Shown piece by piece: positions 32,865-41,189 of a DNA stretch of 64,000 nucleotides; the first letter of the stretch is position 1; each line of letters starts with the position of its first letter. Both the position numbers and the translations under genes were made by a program. This DNA is from Desulfobacteraceae bacterium (GTDB lineage Bacteria > Desulfobacterota > Desulfobacteria > Desulfobacterales > Desulfosalsimonadaceae): the NCBI GenBank assembly GCA_014237465.1, contig JABZFM010000001.1:62001-126000 (forward strand). Direction: 5' to 3'. A model generated the notes under the pieces. The model ran no database searches. It was not told the origin of the DNA and saw nothing but the letters and a program-made list of their open reading frames with translations.

Positions 32865-33130
32865 TTGTTTCCTCCCTCTATGTATTTCAATCTTCTGTTT
32901 TTTTGCCGCTAACCGTATGTATCTTATGATTTGATCGATAAATTATTATCAAAAGCCCGATGTGTGTCAAGTAAACAATGTGAAGATTTTTTTAATAAGA
33001 TAAATAGTATAAGGCCGAAATCCGTTTGCACCGGGGTTGCCGGCATGTGGATCCATATCCCCAAATCGGATAAAGACGGAAAAGTTAAAAGTGACACGGG
33101 TATGGTTTTTTGATAATCGTATTTCAGGAA
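32865..33130. other. Intergenic between divergent PFK and aro genes
   Basis: No supported gene. A 60-codon plus-strand frame (32931-33113) lacks a ribosome site and family resemblance. Confidence 0.4.
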
Positions 33131-33159
33131 TTGACATGAATGTTTTTTTGATATAAAAA
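33131..33159 (+). promoter_or_regulatory. Candidate promoter of the aro leader transcript
   Basis: TTGACA (33131-33136) with TATAAA at 15 bases (33152-33157) or TAAAAA at 17 bases. The transcript start would be near 33165, about 45 bases before the leader peptide. Confidence 0.45.
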
Positions 33160-33209
33160 TTAAACAATATTGATAATTCTTAAATCTGCTTGAAGGAAAG
33201 GGCGGTAAT

Positions 33210-33284
33210 ATGTGCACTAAGTATTGGCGTTGGTGGCAAATAGATTTACAGCAGAGGTGTGCCCTTTGGCCGATTTTGGTATGA
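33210..33284 (+). CDS. Trp-rich leader peptide of the aroF-aroB operon
   Basis: A 24-codon frame MCTKYWRWWQIDLQQRCALW plus PILV and a stop, preceded by an AAGGGCGG ribosome site. It contains four Trp codons, three of them within four positions (33225-33236). It lies immediately before a rho-independent terminator that precedes a DAHP synthase gene. This is the classic form of a tryptophan attenuation leader: ribosome stalling at the Trp codons under low charged tRNA-Trp would favour the antiterminator. Too short for routine ORF calling. Confidence 0.75.
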   Translation: MCTKYWRWWQIDLQQRCALWPILV

Positions 33285-33351
33285 ATTGTTAGTAAAAATA
33301 AGATAAAGTAAATGACCGCGGGGCACAGCAAAGGCCTCGCGGTTTTTTTTT
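33258..33351 (+). promoter_or_regulatory. Transcription attenuator (terminator/antiterminator) before aroF
   Basis: Terminator: ACCGCGGGGC (33315-33324) pairs with GCCTCGCGGT (33334-33343), then a T-run to 33351. Alternative: TGTGCCC inside the leader ORF (33258-33264) is exactly complementary to GGGCACA (33321-33327), which would break the terminator stem. Confidence 0.75.
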
Positions 33352-33397
33352 GGCCAAACAATTTTGAAGAGTCGATTCTAATAGAGGGGGTCGAATT

Positions 33398-34414
33398 ATG
33401 TTAATCGTGATGCGTCAGGATGCGAGTCAAAAACAGATTGATGAAGTCATTCGTGCTGTTGAATCAAAGGAATGCAAGGCCCGTCCCATTCCGGGGGGGG
33501 ACCGGGTATCCATTGCGGTTCTTTTTAATAAAGGTGCGTTAGACGAGGCCTGGTTTCAGGATTTACCGGGAGTGAAACAGGCCATTGCAGTTACCCGGCC
33601 TTACAAGCTGGTGAGCCGGGAAACCAAACCGGACGGGACCAGGATTCAGGTGGGTAATGTGACAATCGGCAATGGCCGTATGGTGATCATTGCCGGGCCG
33701 TGCGCGGTGGAGAGTGAAACCCGGGCCATGGTCATTGCCGAAAGTGTTAAAAAAGCCGGGGGGGATATGTTCAGGGGGGGTGCTTTTAAGCCCCGGACAT
33801 CGCCGTATTCCTTTCAGGGGCTGGGGGAAGAAGGTTTAAAAATTCTTGCAAAGGTCCGTGAAACTTTTGACATGCCTGTTGTGACTGAGGTGATGGATCT
33901 GGCCTGTTTTGATATGGTCGAAGATTATGCGGATATTATCCAGATCGGTACCCGCAATATGCAGAATTTCAGTCTGCTTCGCCGGGCCGGGGTAGCGAAA
34001 AAACCGATATTTTTAAAGCGGGGTATGTCTGCGACCATTGATGAATGGCTGATGGCGGCGGAGTATATCATGGCGGAAGGCAACCCGGAAGTCATCTTGT
34101 GTGAACGCGGTGTCCGAACATTTGTCCGTCACAGCCGGAATACTTTGGACCTTTCTGCCGTTCCGGTGGTCCAGCGGGAAAGTCATTTACCGATTATGGT
34201 GGATCCCAGCCATGCCGCCGGTTTTCGGGACCAGGTCATGCCACTTGCCCGCGCGGCGGCAGCCGCCAATGCCCATGGAATCATGATCGAAGTTCATAAT
34301 GAACCGGAAAAAGCAACAAGCGACGGTGCCCAGTCCCTGTACCCGAAACAATTTGAAATTTTGTGCCGGCAGATCCGGGCGATTGAAAATATTTTAAAAG
34401 ATAATTCTGAATAA
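33398..34414 (+). CDS. aroF: 3-deoxy-7-phosphoheptulonate (DAHP) synthase, type I-beta with regulatory domain
   Basis: First enzyme of the shikimate pathway, joining PEP and erythrose 4-phosphate. The N-terminal ferredoxin-like domain (residues 1-70, MLIVMRQDASQKQIDEVI) is the feedback-regulatory module of the Thermotoga-type enzyme. The catalytic barrel has IAGPCAVES, GAFKPRTSPYSFQG, QIGTRNMQN, LKRGMSATI and VDPSHAAG. GGGG precedes ATG 33398. Allosteric control is by family knowledge. The Trp leader upstream indicates an additional transcriptional control. Confidence 0.95.
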   Translation: MLIVMRQDASQKQIDEVIRAVESKECKARPIPGGDRVSIAVLFNKGALDEAWFQDLPGVKQAIAVTRPYKLVSRETKPDGTRIQVGNVTIGNGRMVIIAGPCAVESETRAMVIAESVKKAGGDMFRGGAFKPRTSPYSFQGLGEEGLKILAKVRETFDMPVVTEVMDLACFDMVEDYADIIQIGTRNMQNFSLLRRAGVAKKPIFLKRGMSATIDEWLMAAEYIMAEGNPEVILCERGVRTFVRHSRNTLDLSAVPVVQRESHLPIMVDPSHAAGFRDQVMPLARAAAAANAHGIMIEVHNEPEKATSDGAQSLYPKQFEILCRQIRAIENILKDNSE

Positions 34415-34437
34415 TCCGTAACTGCGCAGGCGATCAG

Positions 34438-35499
34438 ATGGCCGGCGGCCAACAGAGAAAGGGTTTGACTTTGAAAAAAATTGAAATTCAAGGGGATACC
34501 GGGAATTCGCAGATATTTGTCGGGGAAAGACTGGAGAACCTTGCTTCGTATTTACATCAAAATCAGGTGGTCATCATTACGGATGATCATGTTGCCCGTT
34601 TTTATCAAAAAGATTTTCCAAAAATCCCTGTGATCCGGATTGGAACCGGCGAAGGGGTGAAAACACTTGATACGGTGGAACGAGTTTATCAGCAGCTCAT
34701 TGAACTTGAAGCAGACAGATCCGTATTCCTTTTGGGTATCGGCGGGGGGATTGTTTGTGATGTTACCGGATTTGCGGCATCCACCTATTTAAGAGGGGTG
34801 AGGTTCGGTTATGTCCCCACCACCCTGCTGGCACAGGTGGATGCCAGTGTGGGGGGGAAGACTGGTGTTAATTTTATGGGGTATAAAAACATGGTCGGCG
34901 TGTTCAATCAGCCGGAATTTGTTATCTGTGATCCAGCCGTTTTGAAAACTCTTCCTCGCCGGGAACTTGCCAGCGGTTTTGCCGAAATTGTCAAGCATGC
35001 CGCCATTGCAGATGAATCCTATTTTACGTATCTGGAGAAAAACGCCGCCAATGCCCTTGCACTGGACCCGGACGTCCTGCAGCAGATAATATATGATTCG
35101 GTTGTGATCAAGGCAGATATTGTCAGCCGGGATGAAACAGAGAAAGGAGAGCGCCGGAAGCTGAATTTCGGTCATACGTTCGGGCATGCAATGGAAAAAA
35201 CAGCCGGCATTTTTCATGGTGAGGCGGTCAGTATCGGCATGATGGTCGCGACATTGCTGTCCGTGTCCAAAAATATGTTAACTGAAAATGAAGTGGGGCG
35301 GATCAAAAGCCTGCTGTCTGTGTTCAATCTCCCTGTGGAAATAGAAACAGATAAAGCCGGGATATTGGACGCTCTGGCAAGGGACAAAAAACGGGAGGGC
35401 GATGGCATCTATTTTGTTCTGCTCTCCGGCATCGGGCATGCGGTGGTGGAAAAAATCACCCTTGCGGAGCTTGAAAAGGTTCTTTATGGTATCCCATGA
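34438..35499 (+). CDS. aroB: 3-dehydroquinate synthase
   Basis: NAD- and metal-dependent second enzyme of the shikimate pathway. NAD-binding GIGGGIVCDVTGFAAS, YVPTTLLAQVDASVGGKTGVN, metal ligands in FAEIVKHAAI (Glu), LNFGHTFGHAME (His) and FHGEAVSIGM (His). It follows aroF by 23 bases in the same attenuated operon. The coordinate given is the upstream ATG. TTG 34471, preceded by AAAGGG, gives the more usual N-terminus KKIEIQG and may be the true start. Confidence 0.95.
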   Translation: MAGGQQRKGLTLKKIEIQGDTGNSQIFVGERLENLASYLHQNQVVIITDDHVARFYQKDFPKIPVIRIGTGEGVKTLDTVERVYQQLIELEADRSVFLLGIGGGIVCDVTGFAASTYLRGVRFGYVPTTLLAQVDASVGGKTGVNFMGYKNMVGVFNQPEFVICDPAVLKTLPRRELASGFAEIVKHAAIADESYFTYLEKNAANALALDPDVLQQIIYDSVVIKADIVSRDETEKGERRKLNFGHTFGHAMEKTAGIFHGEAVSIGMMVATLLSVSKNMLTENEVGRIKSLLSVFNLPVEIETDKAGILDALARDKKREGDGIYFVLLSGIGHAVVEKITLAELEKVLYGIP

Positions 35500-35527
35500 A
35501 AAATTCCGGCCCGGGACTGGATAATTT

Positions 35528-35809
35528 TTATCTAATTTTAAATCGTGGCGGTTCAATCCGTTCTTTTTTGCACTTCGGACACCGACCCGGTGTTGCCGCT
35601 TTTGTCCGGTCTTTGAATTGATATCCGCAGCTGTTGCACTCCGCTGGAATGATCATGAGTCTCTTTTTAATTGCGGCGGCTGAACGGGTGATGTGCGGCA
35701 TATGTTCATACACTTCTTTTTCCCGGATTTTCAGACACTGTGAAATCATCCGCGCATCACATTCCTGGGTTTCCAGTAGTCTTATTATCTGTTTTCTGAT
35801 AGTTGCCAT
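35528..35809 (-). CDS. Predicted transcriptional regulator: helix-turn-helix plus zinc ribbon
   Basis: Protein of 93 residues with an N-terminal winged-helix-like region (TIRKQIIRLLETQECDARMISQCL, then REKEVYEHMPHI) and a C-terminal four-Cys zinc ribbon (CNSCGYQF and CPKCKKERI). It matches the COG3357-type small regulators common in anaerobes and archaea. Targets unknown. Convergent with aroB (28 bases between stops). Confidence 0.7.
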   Translation of the reverse strand: MATIRKQIIRLLETQECDARMISQCLKIREKEVYEHMPHITRSAAAIKKRLMIIPAECNSCGYQFKDRTKAATPGRCPKCKKERIEPPRFKIR

Positions 35810-36015
35810 GGGCCGCTCTTTTTTGACAGGATATCAATAAACTGTGATATCAATAAAATATTGATATTTATTCAATTAAGGCCTATTGTGTTCATCAATA
35901 TTGAAATTTAATGGACCCATACGTGAAGAATAATGGCAGTAACAGGAATATGTCAAGGGGAGTTGCCGGTTTATCTATATGATTTTCAAATCCGTTACGA
36001 TATTGAGGGCCACAT

Positions 36016-37632
36016 ATGAGCGTCAAACCGACTCAAAAAGAACTGGAACAAAAAATAAATGATCTGGAACGTGAAGTTGCCGCGAGCCGCCGGATTCTTG
36101 AAAGTTACAAAAAAAATGAAGAAAAACATCAGGCCATGCTCGCATCCATCGGCGACCACATGAGCATGATGGACCCGGATTTAAATATTGTCTGGGCAAA
36201 TAAAGTTGCCACCGATCTGTTCGGAGATGATATTGTCGGTAAAAAATGTTACCAAGCTTACCATAACAGGTCAGAACCGTGTGAACCATATCCCTGTATC
36301 ACATCAAAAGCATTTAAAGATGGAAAAGTTCATAAACATGAAACAACCGTGCTGGATAAGAATGGGGAGAAGGTTTATTTTTATTGTACTGCAAACGTTG
36401 CGCTGAAAGATGCACTTGGAAAACCCGAGGCGGTTCTTGAAATTTCAAGGGATATCACCCAGACGAAAAAACTGGAAAACCAGCTGCGTCAAACCCAGAA
36501 AATGGAAGCGATCGGAACCCTGGCCGGCGGTGTTGCACATGATATTAACAATATACTGGGTATTATATTAGGCAATACGGAACTGGCATTAAACGATCTC
36601 CCCGGATGGGACCCGTCACATACCTGGCTGTCGGAAATCAAAACTGCATCATTAAGGGCCAAGGGGATTGTCAAACGTATCCTGACTTTTTCAAGAAAGA
36701 TAGAAGACAGCATTGCGCCAATCCATATGCGGCCGACAATAAAAGATTCCATGAAACTTTTATCGGCAATGATCCCGTCATCCATTGAAATTCAACTGAA
36801 GCTGGCCTCGAGCCGTGATATTATCATGGCGGACCCGGTCCAAATTCACCAGATAATGATGAACCTGTGTACCAATGCCTATCACAGCATGCGTGAGACA
36901 GGAGGAAAGCTGTCTGTTTGCCTTGAGGAATTTAATCTGGAGCAGGGGCAATGTGCGGAATTGAATGTTTCGAAACCCGGTGTATATGTCCGGCTCAGCA
37001 TAGAAGATACCGGCCCTGGAATGGAAAAGGCGATTGTGGACCGGATTTTTGAACCCTATTTTACGACAAAAGATTTCAGTATGGGGATCGGTCTGGGGCT
37101 TTCGGTTGTTCACGGTATTGTAAAAAGCCTCGGCGGGGTAATTTCAGTCAAAAGTGAGCTGAAAAAAGGTTCGACATTCGTCATATTGTTTCCCGCTGTG
37201 GATGCTGAAGTTGAAAAAGATACATTAAAGCAAACCGGCTCTGTTAACAAAGGATCCGAACGGATTCTTTTTGTTGATGATGAAATCGCGCTGGCCAGGT
37301 TGGGCAAACAGATGCTGGAGCATTACGGGTACTCGGTCACAATCAGTGTCAACCCGCTAAAAGCGCTCGATCAGTTCCGGCAGGACCCGAATCAGTTTGA
37401 TATGGTGATCACTGACTTGACAATGCCGAATATGTCAGGAAACAAGCTGGTCGCTGAATTGATGAAAATCCGGTCGGATATTCCGGTGATTGTCTGTTCG
37501 GGCCACAGTGATTTAATTGATTCCGATATTACTGACCAGACAGGTATCAAGGCATTTCTGGCAAAACCGATTCGCATGATTGATTTGAACAATAAAGTAC
37601 GGGAAGTGTTTGATGGTGGGGCAGGGGTTTAG
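36016..37632 (+). CDS. PAS-containing hybrid histidine kinase with receiver domain
   Basis: Soluble sensor kinase of 538 residues: N-terminal coiled coil (1-38), PAS domain (about 38-150), HisKA with phosphoacceptor H175 in GGVAHDINNILG, HATPase (N-box MMNLCTNAYHSM, DTGPGME, GLGLSVVHGIV), and a C-terminal receiver domain (FVDDEIALA, phosphoacceptor Asp in MVITDLTMPN near residue 463, Lys in FLAKPIR). The PAS domain contains several Cys/His. No membrane segment or cognate regulator adjoins it. The receiver may act as a phosphate sink. Confidence 0.93.
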   Translation: MSVKPTQKELEQKINDLEREVAASRRILESYKKNEEKHQAMLASIGDHMSMMDPDLNIVWANKVATDLFGDDIVGKKCYQAYHNRSEPCEPYPCITSKAFKDGKVHKHETTVLDKNGEKVYFYCTANVALKDALGKPEAVLEISRDITQTKKLENQLRQTQKMEAIGTLAGGVAHDINNILGIILGNTELALNDLPGWDPSHTWLSEIKTASLRAKGIVKRILTFSRKIEDSIAPIHMRPTIKDSMKLLSAMIPSSIEIQLKLASSRDIIMADPVQIHQIMMNLCTNAYHSMRETGGKLSVCLEEFNLEQGQCAELNVSKPGVYVRLSIEDTGPGMEKAIVDRIFEPYFTTKDFSMGIGLGLSVVHGIVKSLGGVISVKSELKKGSTFVILFPAVDAEVEKDTLKQTGSVNKGSERILFVDDEIALARLGKQMLEHYGYSVTISVNPLKALDQFRQDPNQFDMVITDLTMPNMSGNKLVAELMKIRSDIPVIVCSGHSDLIDSDITDQTGIKAFLAKPIRMIDLNNKVREVFDGGAGV

Positions 37633-37690
37633 GTAGAAGGCTGAAAGTAATAAGGTGTTTAGGTCGAAGGCTGAAGACTGAAGGTAAAAA
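37627..37690. repeat. Heptamer-type repeats (GGCTGAA/GTCGAAG)
   Basis: GTTTAGGTAGAAGGCTGAAA (from 37627) is repeated at 37657 as GTTTAGGTCGAAGGCTGAAG, followed by ACTGAAG. Related to the array at 57661-57730. Confidence 0.6.
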
Positions 37691-38178
37691 AGAAAAAAGA
37701 TTGAAGCAGCTCTATAATTGTTGACGATCCTATTCGATATTCTGGTCAGCGGCTATATTGAGGTTCTCTCCAAAAGTTGAAAACCGTAGAATGTAAATGA
37801 CAATTCAAGCTTTTTCAAGGCTCAGTTCCTGTCAACCATGTAGCCAATGACATTTTATCTATCATTGCAAGCAGTTAATCTCAATTGAGGCATTGCTGGA
37901 GTGAATGCTTTTGTGCATATTGGTGGCAACCTGTTTGGCAACGATAGATAAAACGCTTTTCAATAAGTCTGCGCTTGGAGACTATACTTCTGAAGCGAGG
38001 ACTGATTGACACTTCACAACGACCAAGCTCACCTGACTTTATGAATCGAGGCGGACGTCCTTTGATGAGGAGTATCTGTTTATGGATGACCCTATCATTT
38101 TTTGGAGGTCAGGTCAGGAACTCTCCTTACAAAATGTCGAATTTCTACAAACGAATAAAAGCAAAATTTTATCTATCG
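37691..38178. other. Intergenic region with a thrice-repeated 14-base motif
   Basis: TTTTATCTATC(A/G)TTGC occurs at 37853-37868, inverted at 37938-37953, and in shorter form at 38167-38181. A 69-codon frame (37975-38184) has no ribosome site. This may be a decayed mobile element. Confidence 0.4.
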
Positions 38179-39180
38179 TTATAAAGATTTCCGATATTCC
38201 CCGGGACTGATGGCGACCCATCTTTTGAAAGCACGTTGAAAAGCGGCAGGTTCAGAAAACCCAAGAAGGTAAGCGACCTGGGAATTGGTCATCCCTTGGC
38301 GTAGATGGCTTTTCGCCAGTTCCTGCCTCGTTTTGAGCAACAAATTTTTAAACGTTGTGCCCTCCAATTTCAGTTGCCGGTACAATGTGCTCCGATCCAT
38401 GTTCATTGCTCTGGAGACTTTTTTGATGTCGGTCCCGCCTTGCGGGAGGTGGGTCATAATTTGTTCGCATACTTTGCCTTGCAGGGATTCTGAACCGTCC
38501 AGCTTTTTTAGTAATAATTCTGCATGCTTTTTAAAAATTTTTTGAAGATAAGGATCTCGGGAGGCTATTGGTTGCAGGAGATCTTTCTTTTTTAGCACAA
38601 CCATGTTCTCGGGTTGTTGAAATAAAATGGGCGATCGAAAAACTTCAGCATACGCTTCAGGATATCCGGGATCAGCGTGCTGAAAGTGTACTTTCAAAGG
38701 GTTATATTCTCTACTTACCAGAGATCTCCCAATTCGAAGCCCCAGTGAAAAATGGTGTTCAGGTATCCATCTGTTTTGATATTCAGGGGCGGTATTTGTA
38801 TAAACGATCGTGATAAGCCCGTCTTCATCGAAAACATCAAACTTGTCTGTATCCGACATTAATTTGGCATATTGGGAGAGATGGAACATGGCTTCCAGTA
38901 AATTTGAACTGTGTTGCGCTAAAGAGACCACGAAATGAACAATCCGGAGCCCTACTTTTTTTCTTAGATGAAGGGCCAAAGCGGGATCGCCGGTGAGATC
39001 GATGGCGATTTGCCAAAGATTTAAAAAAGAACTCATCGGGATCCGCGCATCAGGATCTTCAATTTGAATCCGGCTGATACCTGTTTGCCGTTCAAAATCT
39101 TTCAAGGGCATCCCTTTATCTAAAATCATCTCCATTAATATCTGACTCGCTGCAAATGAAGTCATTACCTCTGTGCCCAT
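38179..39180 (-). CDS. AraC-family transcriptional regulator (OruR/ArgR-like)
   Basis: DNA-binding regulator of 333 residues. The N-terminal 190 residues match the arabinose-binding-like domain of the OruR subgroup (SSFLNLWQIAIDLTGDPALALHL). The C-terminal AraC domain holds two helix-turn-helices (VSRAMNMDRSTLYRQLKLEGTTFKNLL and NSQVAYLLGFSEPAAFQRAFKRWVAISPGEYR). Its start lies 348 bases from the divergent beta-helix gene and its riboswitch, so it could regulate that gene, but no binding site was identified. Confidence 0.9.
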   Translation of the reverse strand: MGTEVMTSFAASQILMEMILDKGMPLKDFERQTGISRIQIEDPDARIPMSSFLNLWQIAIDLTGDPALALHLRKKVGLRIVHFVVSLAQHSSNLLEAMFHLSQYAKLMSDTDKFDVFDEDGLITIVYTNTAPEYQNRWIPEHHFSLGLRIGRSLVSREYNPLKVHFQHADPGYPEAYAEVFRSPILFQQPENMVVLKKKDLLQPIASRDPYLQKIFKKHAELLLKKLDGSESLQGKVCEQIMTHLPQGGTDIKKVSRAMNMDRSTLYRQLKLEGTTFKNLLLKTRQELAKSHLRQGMTNSQVAYLLGFSEPAAFQRAFKRWVAISPGEYRKSL

Positions 39181-39241
39181 GAGTTCTCCTGTAACCGTAT
39201 GAAGTGCTTATCCATACTTGGGTCAAAAAATTATTTTTTGA

Positions 39242-39281
39242 CACCAACTATCACAATTTTGCATCCTGCGATCATTTACAC
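39242..39281 (+). repeat. Upstream sequence block shared with 50505-50544
   Basis: The block ending CGATCATTTACAC is about 85 percent identical to the block upstream of the fragment gene at 50614. It lies about 100 bases upstream of the riboswitch and could contain a promoter. Confidence 0.45.
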
Positions 39282-39350
39282 GCATTTCTGTTTTCTATAT
39301 TATCACAGTCAGTGATGAAGAGCAATTTTTCTGTTTATCAGTGTTTCTGT

Positions 39351-39450
39351 TTATCAGACAAAGCCAAATTCGTCGTGAGGCGGAGACGGAAAGCCACGGG
39401 TCTCAAGGAGACAGCCGGGTTGCCTGAAGAAAGGTACCCGGCTTTTTTTA
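39351..39450 (+). promoter_or_regulatory. GEMM-type (cyclic-dinucleotide) riboswitch, copy 1
   Basis: The aptamer core GACGGAAAGCCACGGGTCTC, then AAGGAGACAGCCGGGTTGCC, preceded by AAAGCCAAA, fits the GEMM-I consensus (GCAAA, GACGCAAAGCC, AGCCGGGTTGCC tetraloop-receptor arm). The 3' arm GCCGGGTTGCC (39414-39424) also forms an intrinsic terminator with GGTACCCGGC (39433-39442) and a T-run. Ligand binding should therefore compete with termination (ON switch). Whether the ligand is c-di-GMP or 3',3'-cGAMP cannot be told from reading. Confidence 0.85.
39414..39449 (+). terminator. Expression-platform terminator of riboswitch 1
   Basis: GCCGGGTTGCC / GGTACCCGGC stem with seven T. It shares its left arm with the aptamer. 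Confidence 0.85.
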
Positions 39451-39528
39451 TTCTTATGTGGTTTTAATCGGAATATGTTGGGTGCCAAGTTTAACCTAAA
39501 CCATAATTATTGTTAGGAGGAAAAGAAA

Positions 39529-41028
39529 ATGCGTAATTCAAAGAGTTTATTGGTTTATTTCATTGTTCTCTGTACAGGATTGGCCCTGGCAGCCCCGACC
39601 ACGGCTATAGGGAAAGTAATGAAAGTGGTGGGACAAAACGATCCGGCCGTTGACGTTGCAGCTGTCCAGGATGCGGTTGATTCTAATGGTTCAGTGCGCC
39701 TGGAGGGAACCTTTGACTTTGGAGAAGACGGTTCTGTAACCCTGACTCAGAGCGTTCAGATCCGTGGCCAGGCAGACAATCAAGGCAATCCCCTGACAAC
39801 CATTAAAGGGGGGGACAAGACATTTTATTGTGATGATACGGATGTCAGCATCAAGATCAGTCAGATTTGTTTTGACGGAGCGAAATTTTGCGCCATTCGG
39901 GTACGTCAATGCGATGTACTGGAAATTTCAGACAACAAGTTTATCAACCTCGTCGGCGGGTTAAATTACGGAGAGCGCGGAGATCCCTATTATGACGCAG
40001 TCGGCGCTATTATCGGCGGCAAGAGGATAGAGTCGCAAAATGGAAGAAATATTTACTGCCGCAACATCACTGTGTCAGACAATTATTTTGATTGCGGGGC
40101 TTACGATGAAAACGGGCAATTAATCAATCGGGATGTGGGCCTGCTGCCTGAAACATCCAGAGGCTTGAGGCTGTATCATTGTGTTGTTGAGAATGCGTAT
40201 ATCACCGGCAATGAAATCATAAACGTCAACAGGATTTGCATAGACGTGCTTGATGCCAGCGGCACGCCCGACCTTACGGCTGATATTTACATAGAGCAGA
40301 ACGATGTATCCACCGGTCCTTACGCAGCCCGGGGCGGATGGAGTGCCAGTGAGATAGTGGGGTCCAGTTACGGCATGCATTGCCTTTGCGGCTTTGCGCA
40401 TCCGGAAGCAATATATACGAGATTTCACGTAAACCACAATAATATTACCGTATGGGCCACAAATCCATGGGCTTACGCAGCGGGTATTTATATGCTGCCC
40501 GGCACCTCTTTTGCGGAAGTTTCGTTCAACACATTTAACCTGGGAGAAAACGCGGCCGGTGGTATTTATGTGATGTGGGTTTATGGAATGGCCTCCCCCC
40601 TGGCAAACCAGCCCCATAATAATGTCATCAGCAACAACCAGTTTATCGGGACTGTCACTCCGGCCATCATGTCTTTGTCCCCGCTTCGGATATTACCCGG
40701 TGCTGCAGTTGGTATGGGATCCACCCACTCCAACGCGATCTTGGGGAACAATTTTGACAATTTGATCCCCATCCCAAAACAGATGGGGGGCATGATTTTA
40801 CCGGCCGCACACGTGATTTTCACGGGATATGATCTGGCTAACGGTGTTTTCCCGGCAAGAGATAACGTCCTTGTCGGTGGGGGCGGATTTGTTATTGACG
40901 GGACAGACAACCCTTTGACCCCCGAGTATGATGGATTGAATTCCATCAAGGGAGACTTTAATATTCAGACCGAGGGCGGCGTTGGCTATGATCTTACGGA
41001 GATCATAAAGGCGTCTAAAGACTTCTAA
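39529..41028 (+). CDS. Secreted right-handed beta-helix protein
   Basis: Exported protein of 499 residues with a signal peptide (1-26, cleavage near TTAIG). Repeated short strands with Asn-rich turns (ITVSDNYFDC, AYITGNEIINV, IYIEQNDVST, FHVNHNNITVW, AEVSFNTFNLG, NVISNNQFIG, NAILGNNFDN) indicate a parallel beta-helix as in pectate-lyase-like proteins. No catalytic residues can be assigned. AGGAGG precedes ATG 39529. It is controlled by the riboswitch 80 bases upstream, so it is probably a surface or matrix protein linked to a cyclic-dinucleotide lifestyle switch. Confidence 0.75.
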   Translation: MRNSKSLLVYFIVLCTGLALAAPTTAIGKVMKVVGQNDPAVDVAAVQDAVDSNGSVRLEGTFDFGEDGSVTLTQSVQIRGQADNQGNPLTTIKGGDKTFYCDDTDVSIKISQICFDGAKFCAIRVRQCDVLEISDNKFINLVGGLNYGERGDPYYDAVGAIIGGKRIESQNGRNIYCRNITVSDNYFDCGAYDENGQLINRDVGLLPETSRGLRLYHCVVENAYITGNEIINVNRICIDVLDASGTPDLTADIYIEQNDVSTGPYAARGGWSASEIVGSSYGMHCLCGFAHPEAIYTRFHVNHNNITVWATNPWAYAAGIYMLPGTSFAEVSFNTFNLGENAAGGIYVMWVYGMASPLANQPHNNVISNNQFIGTVTPAIMSLSPLRILPGAAVGMGSTHSNAILGNNFDNLIPIPKQMGGMILPAAHVIFTGYDLANGVFPARDNVLVGGGGFVIDGTDNPLTPEYDGLNSIKGDFNIQTEGGVGYDLTEIIKASKDF

Positions 41029-41038
41029 GATACTTTTT

Positions 41039-41070
41039 GCGAACCCCGCTGGTTGCCCTGCGGGGTTCGC
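41039..41070 (+). terminator. Terminator after the beta-helix gene
   Basis: Perfect 11-base stem GCGAACCCCGC / GCGGGGTTCGC with a 10-base loop; no long T-run. Confidence 0.75.
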
Positions 41071-41189
41071 TGTTTACAAAAAGAAGTTCCGGCAGTGGCA
41101 AGAGCATCGCATGCGATTAACGATCATCACAATGTCTGTTAAGAAAAATAAACTTTTAACCATGTTTCGATTTGAACAAGGGGTGTATC

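Noticed and set aside
33315-33351. Simple terminator of an upstream gene
   Set aside because: There is no plus-strand gene upstream (PFK is divergent), and the hairpin sits between a Trp-rich leader ORF and aroF, so attenuation fits better.
37975-38184. 69-codon plus-strand frame
   Set aside because: No ribosome site or family resemblance. It overlaps the stop of the AraC-type gene and contains the repeated motif.
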